Origin: Phoenix dactylifera
Taxonomy: Eukaryota > Streptophyta > Magnoliopsida > Arecales > Arecaceae
Direction: 5' to 3'
Assembly: GCF_009389715.1 (NCBI RefSeq)
Contig: NC_052399.1
Coordinates: 9,736,585 to 9,800,584 of the forward strand
Length of the DNA: 64,000 nt
Positions 1 to 11,102 of this stretch are shown in pieces. The notes beneath the pieces are model-generated. The model worked only from the letters and a program-made list of their open reading frames with translations, did not search any database and was not told the DNA's origin. How positions within the stretch are numbered: the stretch's first letter is position 1; every line of letters starts with the position of its first letter. The position numbers and the translations under genes are program-made.

Positions 1-448
1 GGGCTGCATCGATGGGGTCTAGCTCTAACCCCTTTGCAGGAGGGTTTGGGAGTGGTGGGGAGACGAGCAAGCCCGTCTCCCGAGCTGCTGCGGCTATATT
101 GAGGATTGGGGCAGAGCCCTCGTCTGTTGGGAATAAGAAGTTGGGGTTAGTGGTTGCGGGGATTTCCAAGGTTTCAGATTTGCTGATGGGGTCTATTAAA
201 TCAATTAACAAGGAGCCGGGGTGACTACTCACTTCGTGGGGGAGCTTCACTGGTGGACGACGTACGCTAATCTCGAGGCAGAGCAAGCGAGTATGGGCAG
301 TTGAAGGAGGTGAAGTTCTTCGATGAGAAAGCGAGCAGGAAGTCGAAGGGGATTCTATGGTGCGGGCCATGGTCGATGCGGCTCAAGCAATCTGATGCAG
401 GGCGCGTATTCCGGTCAGCCGGGTCGTGGGACTCGGGCTCACGGGTTG
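1..448. other. Left flank of the gypsy insertion, unresolved
   Basis: This GC-rich stretch has short open frames on both strands (for example 12-224 plus, 70 codons) but no motif or family I recognise. It may be a fragment of another repeat. Its last five bases (444-448, GGTTG) are the left copy of the target-site duplication of the Tat-type element that follows. The sequence it was joined to before the insertion resumes at 12517. Confidence 0.5.
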
Positions 449-673
449 TGTCGAGGGAAATACAAGTCCCCCCAAAACACGTGGTTGGAAGCATCCAACC
501 TCGGACAATCGGCCTAGCGCCCGATCTCGGACGGCCGACTTGACGTTCAACCTAAGAGCTCTCGACCTCAAAGCGCTCGATCTCGGAAGGCATCTGATCC
601 CAAAAGTCGAACCTCGCCGACTGCCCGCTGCGGTCACATCCTCCTACGGTCCGATTTGGGACCACGCCTTGAG

Positions 674-838
674 CGGCTTACTCAATAATTAATGCGCGTA
701 GTCTCTGCAGACCTCCGGCTTACTCAACAATTAATGCGCATGGACTCTGCAGACCTCCGGCTCACTCAACAATTAATATGCATGGTCTCTGCAGACCTCC
801 AGGTTACTCAACAGTTAATGCGCGTGGCTCCTACTGTC
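674..838 (+). repeat. 42-bp tandem repeats in LTR U3
   Basis: Nearly four units of 42 bp start at 674, 716, 758 and 800. Each contains ACTCAACAATTAATGCGC followed by CTCTGCAGACCTCC. The same array is in the 3' LTR from 11917. Repeats in U3 upstream of the TATA box are a common place for enhancer-like elements; a regulatory role here is inference only. Confidence 0.85.
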
Positions 839-1023
839 TACGGATCCTCAGTCCTCCACGACAAACCAGCTCGGCTGCGTTCAGTCAGCCGTGACAACTC
901 CCTGATCCCGACCTCATCCCCCACGGCAAGATATTAATTCACATGATCGTGCACCAATTCATGCGACGTGCTCAGTTGTACGGCAACCTGGTCCTGTCGC
1001 GTCACAGGTAACCCAGCGCCCCT

Positions 1024-1031
1024 CTATAAAA
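1024..1031 (+). promoter_or_regulatory. TATA box of the 5' LTR promoter
   Basis: CTATAAAA lies in the LTR downstream of the 42-bp repeats and about 250 bp before the LTR end, as expected for the RNA polymerase II promoter of an LTR. The 3' LTR keeps the same motif at 12267-12274. Confidence 0.65.
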
Positions 1032-1275
1032 TGAGAACTCCTCTACCTTAAAGGGGGCTAGACACTAAAAAAAACTCTGGACACATCTTTCTCCGATATT
1101 TCTTTTTCCCTCTAACTTAAGCATCGGAGGGCCGGCGCCGGAAACCCCGGCCACCGGCATTTTGCAGGTCTTCCGGAGGACGCCGCCCGCCGACGGACCG
1201 GCACCCACCATTCTCGCACCGGAGCTCCTCCTCCTCAGCCGACGGCCGCCCCCGGGTCCAATTTCCAGCAACAGT

Positions 1276-1293
1276 TGGCGCTAGAGGAAGGGC
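1276..1293 (+). other. Probable primer-binding site of the Tat-type element
   Basis: TGGCGCTAGAGGAAGGGC begins two bases after the LTR end. TGGCGC at this place is typical of plant gypsy elements primed by a tRNA other than initiator Met. The exact tRNA was not determined. Confidence 0.5.
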
Positions 1294-1306
1294 CAGAGTC
1301 GCGGCC

Positions 1307-2533
1307 ATGAAGTTGAGAAGTAAAGGAGCCTCTAATGCTTCCCGGCGTCTTCCACCAAGTCCTCGATACTCTGTCCAGAACTCGCCGCCTCCGGCTGACC
1401 CGATTCCCCAAATTCAGCCAGAACAGTTCAACATCCTGGTGCAGCAGGTCCAGGCTTTGGCCGACGCCGTCCAAGGTCTGTGGCGGAAGGAAACCTCACC
1501 TATGCTACCTCCACAGGCCCTGGCCCAACCGGTGCTTCCTCCAAATGGACCGATGCCCCAGGGCCAAAATCTTCATGGCTCCTCCAGGGCTAATAATGAA
1601 GAACGAGCGTCTCCCCGGAGAGAACTGCCGGAGAGAAGCCTAGACATAAGGCCGCAGCCTTCGGAGGCTGAGTCAGCTCCGGACTGCCACGAACCGGAGC
1701 AGGCTGCTGCGACAGTCCTCCAGGTTGGGGAGCTCGACAAGAAGGTCGAGAACCTGGAGCGCCAGATTGAAGCGCTTCATAACAGGAAGGCAAGGCGCGA
1801 GGGTGATTTTGAGTTTACCACCAAGTTTCCCTTTTTCTGCCAGATCGAGGGTGAGCCGGTCCCACCGAGATTCAAAATGCCCCAAGTGGAGCCCTACAAC
1901 GGAACTGCCGACCCCCTCGACCACTTGGAGAGCTACCGAGCTCTCATGGCATTGCAAGGGTCCTCGGAGGCTGTGCTTGCAAGGCCTTCCCAGCTACCCT
2001 TCGGGGCACCGTTCGGCTTTGGTTCTCTGGACTGAAGCCGAGCTCGGTATCTTCTTTCGAGCAGCTCGGCCGGCAGTTCGCCACCAACTTCGCTGCCAGC
2101 CGACGCCAGCGGCGGACATCGGATTCCCTCCTAGACGTCAAACAAAAGGAGGGGAATCCTTCAGAGAATATCTTGACCGCTTCACTGCTGCGACCTGGGA
2201 GGTCCGTGAGCTCGACCAGTCGATAGCCATGTCGGCACTGAAGACCGGAGCTCGCTCCTACACATTTCTCTTCTCCATTGAGAAGAGCTTCCCCGCCGAT
2301 TTCACCGAAATGCTGGCCCGAGCTCAGAAATATGCGAAGGCCGAGGAGGCTATTGCCTCTAGGCAGGGCGCGACCGAGCCGGCCTCAAAGAAGCAAAGGA
2401 AGCGTCGCAAGGAGCGCGGCCACTTGAGAAGCCGTTCTCCCTGCCGGGATAGGAACCTGCCTCGGCTGAAGAGCCTGCCTCGGCAGCAGGGACAAGGTCC
2501 CCGCCTCGACCAAGATCCCCGCTACGGCCTCGA
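1307..2533 (+). pseudogene. gag of the Tat-type element, frameshifted
   Basis: The ATG at 1307 opens a 242-codon frame with a proline-rich N-terminus, a coiled-coil-like stretch near residues 140-160, and a recognisable Tat gag core with PRFKMPQVEPYNGTADPLDH. The frame breaks near 1977. The core continues in another frame (LGRQFATNFAASRRQRRTSD, about 2060-2130), then shifts again near 2150 into a frame with FREYLDRFTAA and FPADFTEMLARAQKYA. At least two indels are therefore present. Gag would package element RNA into cytoplasmic particles; this copy cannot make a full protein. Confidence 0.85.
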
Positions 2534-3568
2534 ATGCACCAGGGGAGGCACGAGAATTACACTCCCATCAACGCGCCCCGGGCCGAGATCCTAATGGAGA
2601 TCGAGGGTTGGGACTTCTTCCGACCCCCGCCTCCGATGCGCGATGTAGGAATCCCGCGCAACCCTAGAAAGTACTACCGCTTCCACCGGGACCACGACCA
2701 CGATACGGAGGATTGTTTTCAGCTCCGAGATGAGATCGAGGTGCTTATCCGCCGCGGGGTGCTCAATCGGTTTGTGAAGAACCGACGTGAGAAAAGGAGG
2801 CCAGTGGAAAACGCCGTGCCGCCCGATAATCCAAATGACAACAGGCCCATCGCCAGCACCATCAATATTATCGGAGGAGGAACCTCGGCTGAAGAGCCAG
2901 CCGAAGAAGGAGTTCCCTCGAAGCGTCCGCACACTTCTGAAGTCATCTCATTCTCGAACGAGAACTTGGAAGGGGTTAAAACCCCTCATGATGATGCTGT
3001 GGTCATCTCTGTGATTGTAAATAAATTCGATGTAAAGCGCATCTTGGTTGATAATGGGAGCTCGGCAAATATTTTGTACTACCATGTCTATCAAAAAATG
3101 GGACTGACAGAAAATCAGCTTCGGAGGATGAACGCTCCACTAGTTGGATTTACCGGAGACTCAGTCCCGGTTGAAGGCGAGGTCAGTTTTCTTGTCACAG
3201 CTGGGCTCGCCCCTCGAGAAAGCACCGTGAGGACGGACTTTCTTGTAGTCCGCCTGCCTTCAGCCTACAATGCCATTTTGGGAAGGCCGGGACTGAATGC
3301 CCTCCGGGCTGTGGTCTCAACTTACCACTTGCTTGTGCGGTTTTCCACCAATTATGGGATAGGCGAAGCTCGTGGCGACCAGATGGTGGCCAAGCGGTGC
3401 TACATGGCGACCTACAAAGCAAAACCACCGGCTGAAGCGTCAAACCAACAGGAGCTACCGACCGAGGTGCCAACTCAAGCAATGGATCGCATGTTGCCCA
3501 TTGAAACCTTAGACGTACGGAACGATCTCTGGAAGAAGCGGGTAGAGCCCGGTGAGCTTCTTACCTGA
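2534..3568 (+). pseudogene. Zinc knuckle and aspartic protease region of the Tat-type element
   Basis: This open frame of 344 codons carries the C-terminal part of gag and the protease. A Tat-style knuckle, YYRFHRDHDHDTEDC, lies near residues 45-60; its first Cys position is now Tyr. The protease active-site motif LVDNGSSANIL is near residues 170-181, and the second conserved patch AILGRPGLNALRA near 247-260. The frame ends at TGA before RT. Protease would cut the gag-pol precursor. This is the best-preserved segment of the element, but it is separated from both neighbours by frame changes or stops. Confidence 0.85.
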
Positions 3569-3601
3569 ATCCCTTTACAGAAAAATTATCCCGAGCTAAC
3601 C

Positions 3602-5727
3602 GTGCAGGTCGGCTCCGGCTTGAGCTCCTACAAAAGGGAGCGCCTGATCAAATTCCTCCAGGCCAACATGGATGTCTTCGCCTGGTCGCCCGCCGATATG
3701 CCGGAAATCGACCCCGAGGTCATGGTTCACCGACTCCAGGTGAGACCAACCTGTAGACCCGTGAGGCAAAAAAAGTGGGGCTCCACCCTGGAATGACAGC
3801 GAGCGGCAGCCGAGGAAGTAGATAGACTCCTAGAGGTCGGCTTCATCCGGGAGGTCTCTTATCCGGACTGGCTCGCCAACGTGGTCCTCGTGAAGAAAGT
3901 CAATGAGAAATGGCGTATATGCGTGGACTACACCGACCTGAACAAGGCCTGCCCGAAGGATAGTTTTTTCTTTTCCAGCATCGACCAGCTCGTCGACTCG
4001 ACCTCGGAACATCAGCTGCTGACCTTCATCGACACCTTTTTGGGATACAATCAAATTCGAATGGCACCTGAAGATGAGGAGAAGATGACTTTCATCACCA
4101 ACAAGGGCACTTATTGTTACAAGGTGATGTCGTTCGGATTGAAGAATGCAGGAGCTACATACCAAAGACTGGTCAACCAGATCTTCAAAGACCAAATAGG
4201 CCGAAACATGGAGGTCTACGTGGATGACATGCTGGTGAAAAGCCGAACAGCAGAGCACCATGTGGCCGACCTCAATGAAACATTCTCCAAGCTCAGGAAG
4301 TACCAAATGAAGCTCAATCCTGCAAAGTGCGCGTTCGGAGTCACCTCGGGCAAATTCCTGGGCTTCGTAGTAACCCAGCGTGGAGTCGAAGCTAATCTCG
4401 AGAAGATCCGAGTGCTGCAAGAGATGTTACCTCCAAAGACGGTCAAGGAAGTGCAGAGGCTCACCGGGCGGGTCGTGGCTTTGGGGATGTTTGTCTCCAG
4501 GTCGGCCAAGCGCTGCCTCCCATTCTTCAAGATCCTTAAACGACCAAAGAACTTTCTATAGTCAGAGGAGTGCCAGCAAGCCTTTGAAGAGCTTAGGTGC
4601 CTTCTTGCCTCCCCTCCGCTACTCACCAAGCCTCAGCAAGGCGAAGTCCTTTATTTGTACTTAGCTGTCTCCCCGGTTGCAGTAAGCTCAGTCCTGGTCC
4701 GGAAAGATGACAAGCTCTAGAGGCCTGTCTACTATACCAGCCGGGTTCTCAGAGATCCTGAGACCCGATATTCCAAATTGGAGAAAACGATCTTCTCCCT
4801 GATCACTTCAGCTTAGAGACTCCGACCCTACTTTCAGGCCCACACTGTGGCCGTACTGACTGACCAGCCCATGAAGCAGATCTTGCAGAGGTCGGACCGC
4901 ACCGGAAGGATCGCCAAATGGGCAGTCGAGCTCGAGGAGTTTGACCTCGAATACCGTCCAAGGCCGACGATTAAAGCCCAGGCGCTTGCCGATTTCATCG
5001 TGGAGTGCACTCTGCCGGACGACCCCGAACACCCACTCATGCCAACAAAGGAGACCCCAGGGCTACCATGGATCCTATATGTGGACGGCTCCTCAACCTC
5101 GGGGGGTAGCGAAGCCGGTCTTATCCTTACGAGCCCAGATGGGGTGGTGGCAGAGCAGGCCCTACGCCTTGAGTTTCCGGCTTCGAACAATGAGGCGGAG
5201 TATGAGGCGCTCATCGCCGGGCTCAAGTTGGCAGAGGAGCTGAAGGCAGAAGACCGAAGGTCTTCAGTGATTTCCAACTGGTCGTGAGCCAGGTTCTGGA
5301 AGATTTTGAAGCAAAGGAGCCGTCGATGCAGAAATATCTCCAAAAAGTGCGAGACCTCATATTCGCCCTAGGCTCCTTCAACATCCAGCATATTTCCAGG
5401 ATGGAGAACATGAGAGCAGACGAACTGTCGAAGTTGGCGACCTCCCGCATAAGCGAGCTCTCCAAGGCGACAGCGCTTGAATATCTCCAAACACCCAGCA
5501 TAGAAGAGCTTGAGCCTACTATGTGCATCGAGACCAAGCCGAGTTGGATGGACGAGCTCGTCAATTATCTACAAAGTGAAGTCCTCCCTAATTATGAGCT
5601 CGAGGCTCGCCGAATCAGACGTCTAGCCTCCCGATTCATATTATATGAAGGTAAGCTCTACCGAAAATCCTTCACCTCTCCTCTCCTCGGATGCCTCCGC
5701 CCGTCAGAGGCGGACTATGCTATGTGA
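3602..5727 (+). pseudogene. Reverse transcriptase and RNase H region of the Tat-type element
   Basis: RT motifs are present in order: WRICVDYTDLNKACPKDSF, a damaged LLTFIDTFLGYNQIRM block, KNAGATYQRLVN and the catalytic YVDDM at about 4217-4231. A second RNase H domain starts with LYVDGSSTSGGSEAGLI near 5077. Stops interrupt the frame at 3794 (TGA), 4559 (TAG), 4718 (TAG) and 4814 (TAG), and a frameshift near 5255 splits RNase H; the later part reads on to 5727. Most stops can be explained by one C-to-T or G-to-A change, as expected for methylated, silenced DNA. The enzyme would copy element RNA into DNA; this copy is inactive. Confidence 0.9.
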
Positions 5728-6777
5728 GACGTCCATGAAGGGATATGTGGGAACCATCTAGGAGGCCGAGCGCTGGCTCATAAAATTTTACGCTAAGGAT
5801 ACTTTTAGCCCACACTCCAAAAGGATACAACTGACTTCGTCCGAAAATGCGACCGATGCCAGCGAAACGCCAATATCTAGCGCCGACCCTCAGCCCCGCT
5901 GACCTCGATCGGTGCCCCCTGGCCATTCGCCCAGTGGAGAATCGACATCCTAGGGCCATTTTTCCTGACAAGCGGGCAGAAAAAATTTTTGGTTGTCTCC
6001 ATCGACTACTTCACCAAGTAGGTCGAAGCCGAACCAATGGCCCGAATCACCGAGCAGAAAATGCGAGACTTTGTGTGGAAGTCGATCATCTGTAGATTTG
6101 GACTCCCCCGTATCCTCATATCCGACAACGGCCGCCAGTTCGACAACATTTGTTTTAGAAAATTCTACTCCGAACTCGGCATCGACCACCGCTTCATCTC
6201 GGTCGCCCATCCCTAAACGAATGGAGAAACCGAGGTAGCGAATCGCACCATTTTGCAGGGGCTCAAGGCCAGGCTCGATCGGTCCAAAGGACAGTGGGTC
6301 GAGGACTTGTACAACATTCTCTGGGCCTACCAGACTATGTTCTGACTACCTACAGGCGAGACCCCTTTCCACCTGGCATACGGGACGGAAGCTGTTATTC
6401 CTCTGGAAGTCGGTCTCTCCTCCCTGAGAGTGGAGCATTACGACGCCGACTCCAACTCTTCTCGGCTCAGGAATAACTTGGACCTCGTCGAAGAGACAAG
6501 AGAAGTTGCCCGAGTCCGCATGGCGAGATACCAGCAAAAAACGGCCCAGTACTACAACTCCAAAGTCAAGCTCAAGCATTTCAAAGTGGGGGATCTCGTC
6601 CTCAGAAGAGCTGAAGCCTCTCAGCCGACTGAACAAGGGAAGCTAGCCCCGAACTAGGAAGGACCTTACCGGATCGCGCGAGTCCAGCGACTTGGAGCAT
6701 ACAAATTGGAATCCCTTAAGAAAACTTTTATCCCTCGAAGCTGGAACTCCGAGAACCTCCAGATGTACTACCAATAG
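5728..6777 (+). pseudogene. Integrase region of the Tat-type element
   Basis: The zinc-binding N-terminus is visible (HEGICGNHLGGRALAHK, then KCDRCQ). The core follows with WRIDILGPF and VVSIDYFTK, the second Asp in LISDNGRQFDN, and NGETEVANRTILQ. The tail holds FKVGDLVLRRAE. Stops occur at about 5725, 5793, 6018, 6214, 6343 and 6656, and the last frame ends at TAG 6775-6777. Integrase would insert the DNA copy; this one is dead. No chromodomain is seen, as expected for the non-chromovirus Tat group. Confidence 0.85.
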
Positions 6778-7040
6778 ACCCTTCTGGGGTCGTCAACAAA
6801 TGAGAATACAACTTTCACCCTCCACTTATGATAATTCGCTTACGGTTCTCCACTAACTATTTCATACTCTTCCTGATAACGTGATGTCTGTGAATCTCAA
6901 GAAACCTGACCAAGCTCGGATGCCCGACTAAGTTCGGATGTCCGACCAAGCTTGAATGCCCCGGCAGAGCCTGGAACGCCCCGCCGCGTCGATATTGAGC
7001 TCAGTCTTGATCTCCCTCAAAAATCTCGACTAAAGTCGGG

Positions 7041-7770
7041 ATGCCCCGTGTGTCGACCGTAGAGTCCCAAACTCTCTCGACCTCGGAAAGCGTCGTAGGT
7101 CGACAGTGCATTCTCAGACCCCTCGATCGACTAAGGTTGGGATGCCCCGTGTGTTGACCGTAGAGTCCCAAATTTTCTCGACCTCGGAAAGCGTCACCAG
7201 GTCGACAGCGAGCTCCAGCTCCCTCAAACTCGTGCTCGATACCTCAGCTAAGGTCGGGATGCCCCGTGTGTCGACTGTAAAGTTCCAAACTCCCTCGACC
7301 TCGAAAAGCGTCACCAGGTCGATAGCGAGCTCCAGCTTCCTCAACCTCATGCTCGATACCTCGGCTAAGGTCGGAATGCCCCGTGTGTCGACCGTAAAGT
7401 TCCAAACTCCCTCGACTTCGAGAAGCATCGCAGGTCGACAGTGCATCCCCAGACCCCTCGACCTTGTGCACGATCCCTCGACTAAAGTCGGGATGCCCCG
7501 TGTGTCGACCGTAGAGTCCCAAACTCCCTCGACCTCGGAAAGCGTCACAGGTCGACAGTGCGTTTCCAGACCCCTCGATCTTGCGCACGATCCTTCAACT
7601 AAAGTCGGGATGCCCCGTATGTTGACCGTAGAGTCCCAAACTCCCTCGATCTCGGAAAGCATCACCAAGTCGACAGCGAGCCCCAGCTCCCTCGATCTCG
7701 TGCTCGACACCTCGACCAAGGTCGGGATGCCTCGTGTGCCGACCGTAGAGTCCCAAACTCTCTCAACCAT
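7041..7770 (+). repeat. 117-bp tandem array in the 3' part of the Tat-type element
   Basis: The word ATGCC of the unit GTCGGGATGCCCCGTGTG recurs at 7041, 7142, 7259, 7376, 7493, 7610 and 7727. The first step is 101 bp and all later steps are exactly 117 bp, so there are about six and a half units. A stray partial copy is near 8170-8185. Because 117 is a multiple of three, stop-free frames persist on both strands, which explains the long frames at 7106-8458 plus and 7114-7941 minus; I do not regard them as genes. Tandem arrays between integrase and 3' LTR are typical of Tat-type elements. Confidence 0.9.
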
Positions 7771-8960
7771 GGGAAGACAAGAGCGGGGTAGGACCTTTGT
7801 GGACCCCCTTTGGCCTTCAACGACGGGGTGGCCCCTACGCGGACCCCCCAGCATGCAGGCGCGCCTAAAGCGGGCGCCAGATGCACGACATTCCCCTGGT
7901 CGGCCGGTGAGAGCCACTATATTGCGCGAGGCCCCGATCAAAGTGCCATATTATTCCACAACAAATGGCATCGCCTACGGAAGCGAACCACGAGCCAAAG
8001 AACACCTCGAAGAGCCGACCGCAGAGCGGAACTTCCTACCTCGGCGTAAGGTGCTTGGCTCCAACAGGGCGAAAGGTACTTTCTACCTAGCACCTGTATT
8101 ATTGCATCTACTCGTTACATACCATAACGGCTTACAAAATCTCGATCGAGATCAGGACCTTCCCCGACCAAGGTCGGGATGCCCTCCTGAGCCAACCATG
8201 AGCCGAGGTCTCCTCAACCCCGTGCACGCTCTCCCCATTTATGATATCCATTTTAGCCTATGCAGACCCCTCCGAATGAGGACTCAGCCAAGCCCAAACG
8301 TCGAAAATTCGACGTCCGTCCGCAGTGACGACCTTGACCATTGGTACTCCGATCGGGCTCGAAAAGGCCAAGGCACTCACCGTAGGATCCGATTCTGTTC
8401 ATCGGAACCTCGACCAAGCCTGAAGCCGACAGCCGCAAAGGCCCCAACGGCAACTTAACCTTGGTTCACGGTCTCCTCGAAGACCGACCCCAGAACTTTT
8501 TCTGAACCTACGCCCGAATAAGCCGAGCTCAAAAACTTGGCCGAATATTTCAGAAGATGAGTCTGAAGACCTAACAAGACCCCTTTGGGATCCGAAGCCC
8601 GAACTCGGTGTCTTAGAAATTCGGGAGCCAGGCTCAAGGTCCTCGCAAACTTCGAATCCGAGCTCGAAGACTTGGTGAACTTTCCTAGAGTCTGAGCTCG
8701 GAGCCTTCCCTAGCGAACATAATCCGAACCTAAGTCCATGAGCTTAGCTGAGCTCGAACATTTAGAGGAATTCGTCGGGAGAGATTCAACTCGAACGATT
8801 AAAGCAAAGAAGAGAAAAGTAGACATGAATTTATAAAAAGAAAAGTTTTTTCATTAATAAAAGCCCGGAGGCTAAAGTACAAAATCAAGGATCAGCCATA
8901 CAACAAGTTTGAAGGCCGACCTCACTTACAAAAGGAAAAACAAAGAGGAAAAGCTAAGTC
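7771..8960. other. Non-coding spacer of the Tat-type element
   Basis: This GC-rich spacer has scattered short repeats built on CGAGCTCGAAGACTTGG and GGTCGGGATGCC, but no domain I recognise. On the minus strand it would hold the 3' untranslated part of the antisense gene; ATTAATGAAAA near 8848-8858 (minus) resembles a plant near-upstream polyadenylation element. Confidence 0.5.
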
Positions 8961-11102
8961 CTAGGGGGGGGCTGCACCAGCGTCGCCCTTCGAATCATCT
9001 ATAGTAATAACCCGAGGGTCTTCGGCGGGCACTGGCTCGGAACCCTCCGCGGTGGCCTCCGCCGAGGCCTCGCCAGTGGCCTCGGAAGCGCCCTCGGCAA
9101 TCTCCCCGGGAGGAGCCTCCGACGTCGCCCGATCGGACATACCAGCTTCGGCCTCGGCGAGCTCCTTCTCGACCGCAAGGATTGCAGGGATGTCGTCCTC
9201 GCTCTCATCACCTATCCCCATCCTTGGACAAATCCCTGAAAGGTCGAGCTGGGGGCAGTATCGCGCCATTTGCCTTCGAAAATTTTCGAAGCTCCGGAGG
9301 AACCCGTCCACGGTCTCCTCCTCGAGCATGTCGTGGAACTCTTCCGATTCCTTGAAGAGCTCCACGGCGCTCGTAGCTCATTCGAGGGCCCTCTTCTCCC
9401 GGGCCTCAAGCTGCTCAATCTTCAGGCGGAGAACTCCGCCCTCATATTTATGGCCGGCAGCTTCAGAGCGCGCCTCCGCAAGACGCGCCTCAGAGGCGCG
9501 CAACTCCGATCTTGCCAGAGTATGCACGGCCCTTTCCTCCTCGAGCTCGTCGACGATCGCTCGCCGCCCGGCCTCGGTGGCCTCCCTCTACGCAATGGCT
9601 TCCGCCAGCGCGGCCTCCGACTCCGCAAGCCTCTTCTCGGTCGATTCCAGTTGTTTTTGGAATCACCGAGACTCGTTCTAGCATTCCGAGGCAATGAATA
9701 CCAGAGTGTCCACTTCATGAATATGCTGCAGGAAAAATGACAATAAGTAGGAATGAAGAAAATGTCGATGACTAAAGACAAAATAAGAAGGCAGCTTACC
9801 CAAGCAGTGTTGCAGTACGTCTGGTCGACAATTTCTTCGAGGCCGAGGGCTCCGAACTCGGCCCGATCAGCAGGGAGCATCGCGCGGCGAAACACAGCGC
9901 GCGCAACATCACCGTCCCGGAAGGCCGAGCTACCCTCCGGGATCGGGGACTCCGGGTCGGCCGATCCCCTTTCAAAGCGTCCTCTGGCTCCTGAAGAACT
10001 CGGCCCGCCCAAGCTCATGGTAACGGGACGGGATGCGCTCGGAACCCCGGGGCCCCTGCTCGGCTCGGGCCCCGAGCGCCGTAGACGCAGAACCGACCGA
10101 CCTGCTCGTTGGGAGACAGGGGCGGGATGTGTTAAAGGCGCCGAATCCGACGCCCCCTCAGAACCCGCGCTCGTATGCTCGGTAGCTGAAGCCCCGTCCC
10201 GGGCAGACCCCGATACTCCGGCCCCAGAGCCCCTCACCTCGGCAAGGGCGGAAATAGCGGCCGGCCTGGCCTTCTTCCTGGGCTTGGGAACAGCCCCGCC
10301 AGCCTCGGCCACCCTTCTTTTTAGCCGAGAGAAGAGAGATGCGTTACTGGTCGGCATGCGGGAAATGTCTGAAACAAAGAAAAAATTCTAAGTAAGAGAA
10401 AAAGAAAAGAAACAGGTAAAGACAGAACAATGCGACCGCTCTTACCCTCGGGATGCGTCAAACTCAGGCCGACGTTCACCAAGGCCTCCTCTCTTAGGAG
10501 GTCGGTCAGGCTGATATCCTTTTCGAGACCTTGCAGAGCGTTGAGAACCCTCTGCTCGCTCGCCGTGAGCTCGGAGAGCCTGTTGAGGGCCTTCAGCCGG
10601 AGGTGTCCCCACCTCGGGTCGAATCCCCATGACACCTCGGACGCAAGAAAGAAAAATTTCCTCTTCCACTCACGGATAGAGGAAGGGGCATCTCAAAAAA
10701 GTGACATACCGCCCCGAAAGGCAAAGTATAGCCACTCTCCATCCACCGAGTTTGTCTTTAATAAAAAACACTGGCGGAAGACGCTCACCGAAGTCGGGAT
10801 CCCGTGCGCAAGGCAAAGGGACGAAAATCCGACAATGGTCCTCCACGAGTTCGGTGCAAGCTATGCTGGGACGAGTTGGTACTCCACCAGCAAGTTGTTC
10901 ACGAACTCATGAGAGGGAACCGCAGGCCGGCCCAAAGCGTCTCGACATGCACTCCGATCCGACCTGGGGGCGGTCGCGTCACCCTATCATCCGGCCCTGC
11001 AGTTTCGAGATGAAACCGAGGCCGAAAAAAGAACTGGGTGCGGACCAATTCCAGCTCCTCCCCCGACAGACTGGACCCGACCTCATTCGGACCAAAGCCC
11101 AT
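8961..11102 (-). pseudogene. Antisense three-exon accessory gene (putative gypsy-type transposon domain, PF04195-like), damaged
   Basis: The gene is read opposite to gag-pol. Exon 1 (11102-10446) starts MGFGPNEVGSSLSGEELELV and, after a frameshift near 10910, has FVNNLLVEYQLVPA, a stop, then LAPNSWRTIVGF, and later KFFFLASEVSWGFDPRWGHL. This is the pattern of the plant domain named putative gypsy type transposon (Transposase_28). Intron 1 is 10445-10369 (GTAAG...TTTCAG) and intron 2 is 9799-9726 (GTAAG...TGCAG). Exon 2 (10368-9800) is Pro/Ser/Ala-rich with a basic KPRKKARP patch. Exon 3 (9725-8961) is a long coiled coil followed by an acidic tail ending at TGA. Stops at about 10878, 10695, 9679 and 9591 and the frameshift make this copy a pseudogene. 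The function of the family is not established; the domain name does not prove transposase activity. Confidence 0.75.

Larger units (their letters stand above)
449..1273 (+). repeat. 5' LTR of the Tat-type element
   Basis: This 825-bp LTR runs from TGTCGAGG to CAGCAACA and aligns without length change to 11692-12516. It contains a 42-bp tandem repeat in the U3 part and a TATA box at 1024-1031. The U3/R/U5 borders are inferred from the TATA position, so transcription should start near 1055. Confidence 0.95.

Noticed and set aside
3830..4420. 196-codon minus frame inside RT
   Set aside because: It is the complement of the conserved RT region, and the RT motifs on the plus strand explain the openness.
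7041..7770. CRISPR-like array
   Set aside because: Units are contiguous 117-bp repeats without unique spacers, in a plant retrotransposon.
7114..7941. 275-codon open frame on minus strand
   Set aside because: Same cause: the tandem array leaves this strand open too. No start context or domain.
7106..8458. 450-codon open frame on plus strand
   Set aside because: It is open because the 117-bp repeat has a period divisible by three; the translation is the same 39-residue unit repeated, followed by spacer sequence without a domain.
9052..9681. 209-codon plus frame over the antisense gene
   Set aside because: It mirrors the Ala/Glu-rich coiled coil of exon 3 on the minus strand; the splice sites support the minus strand.
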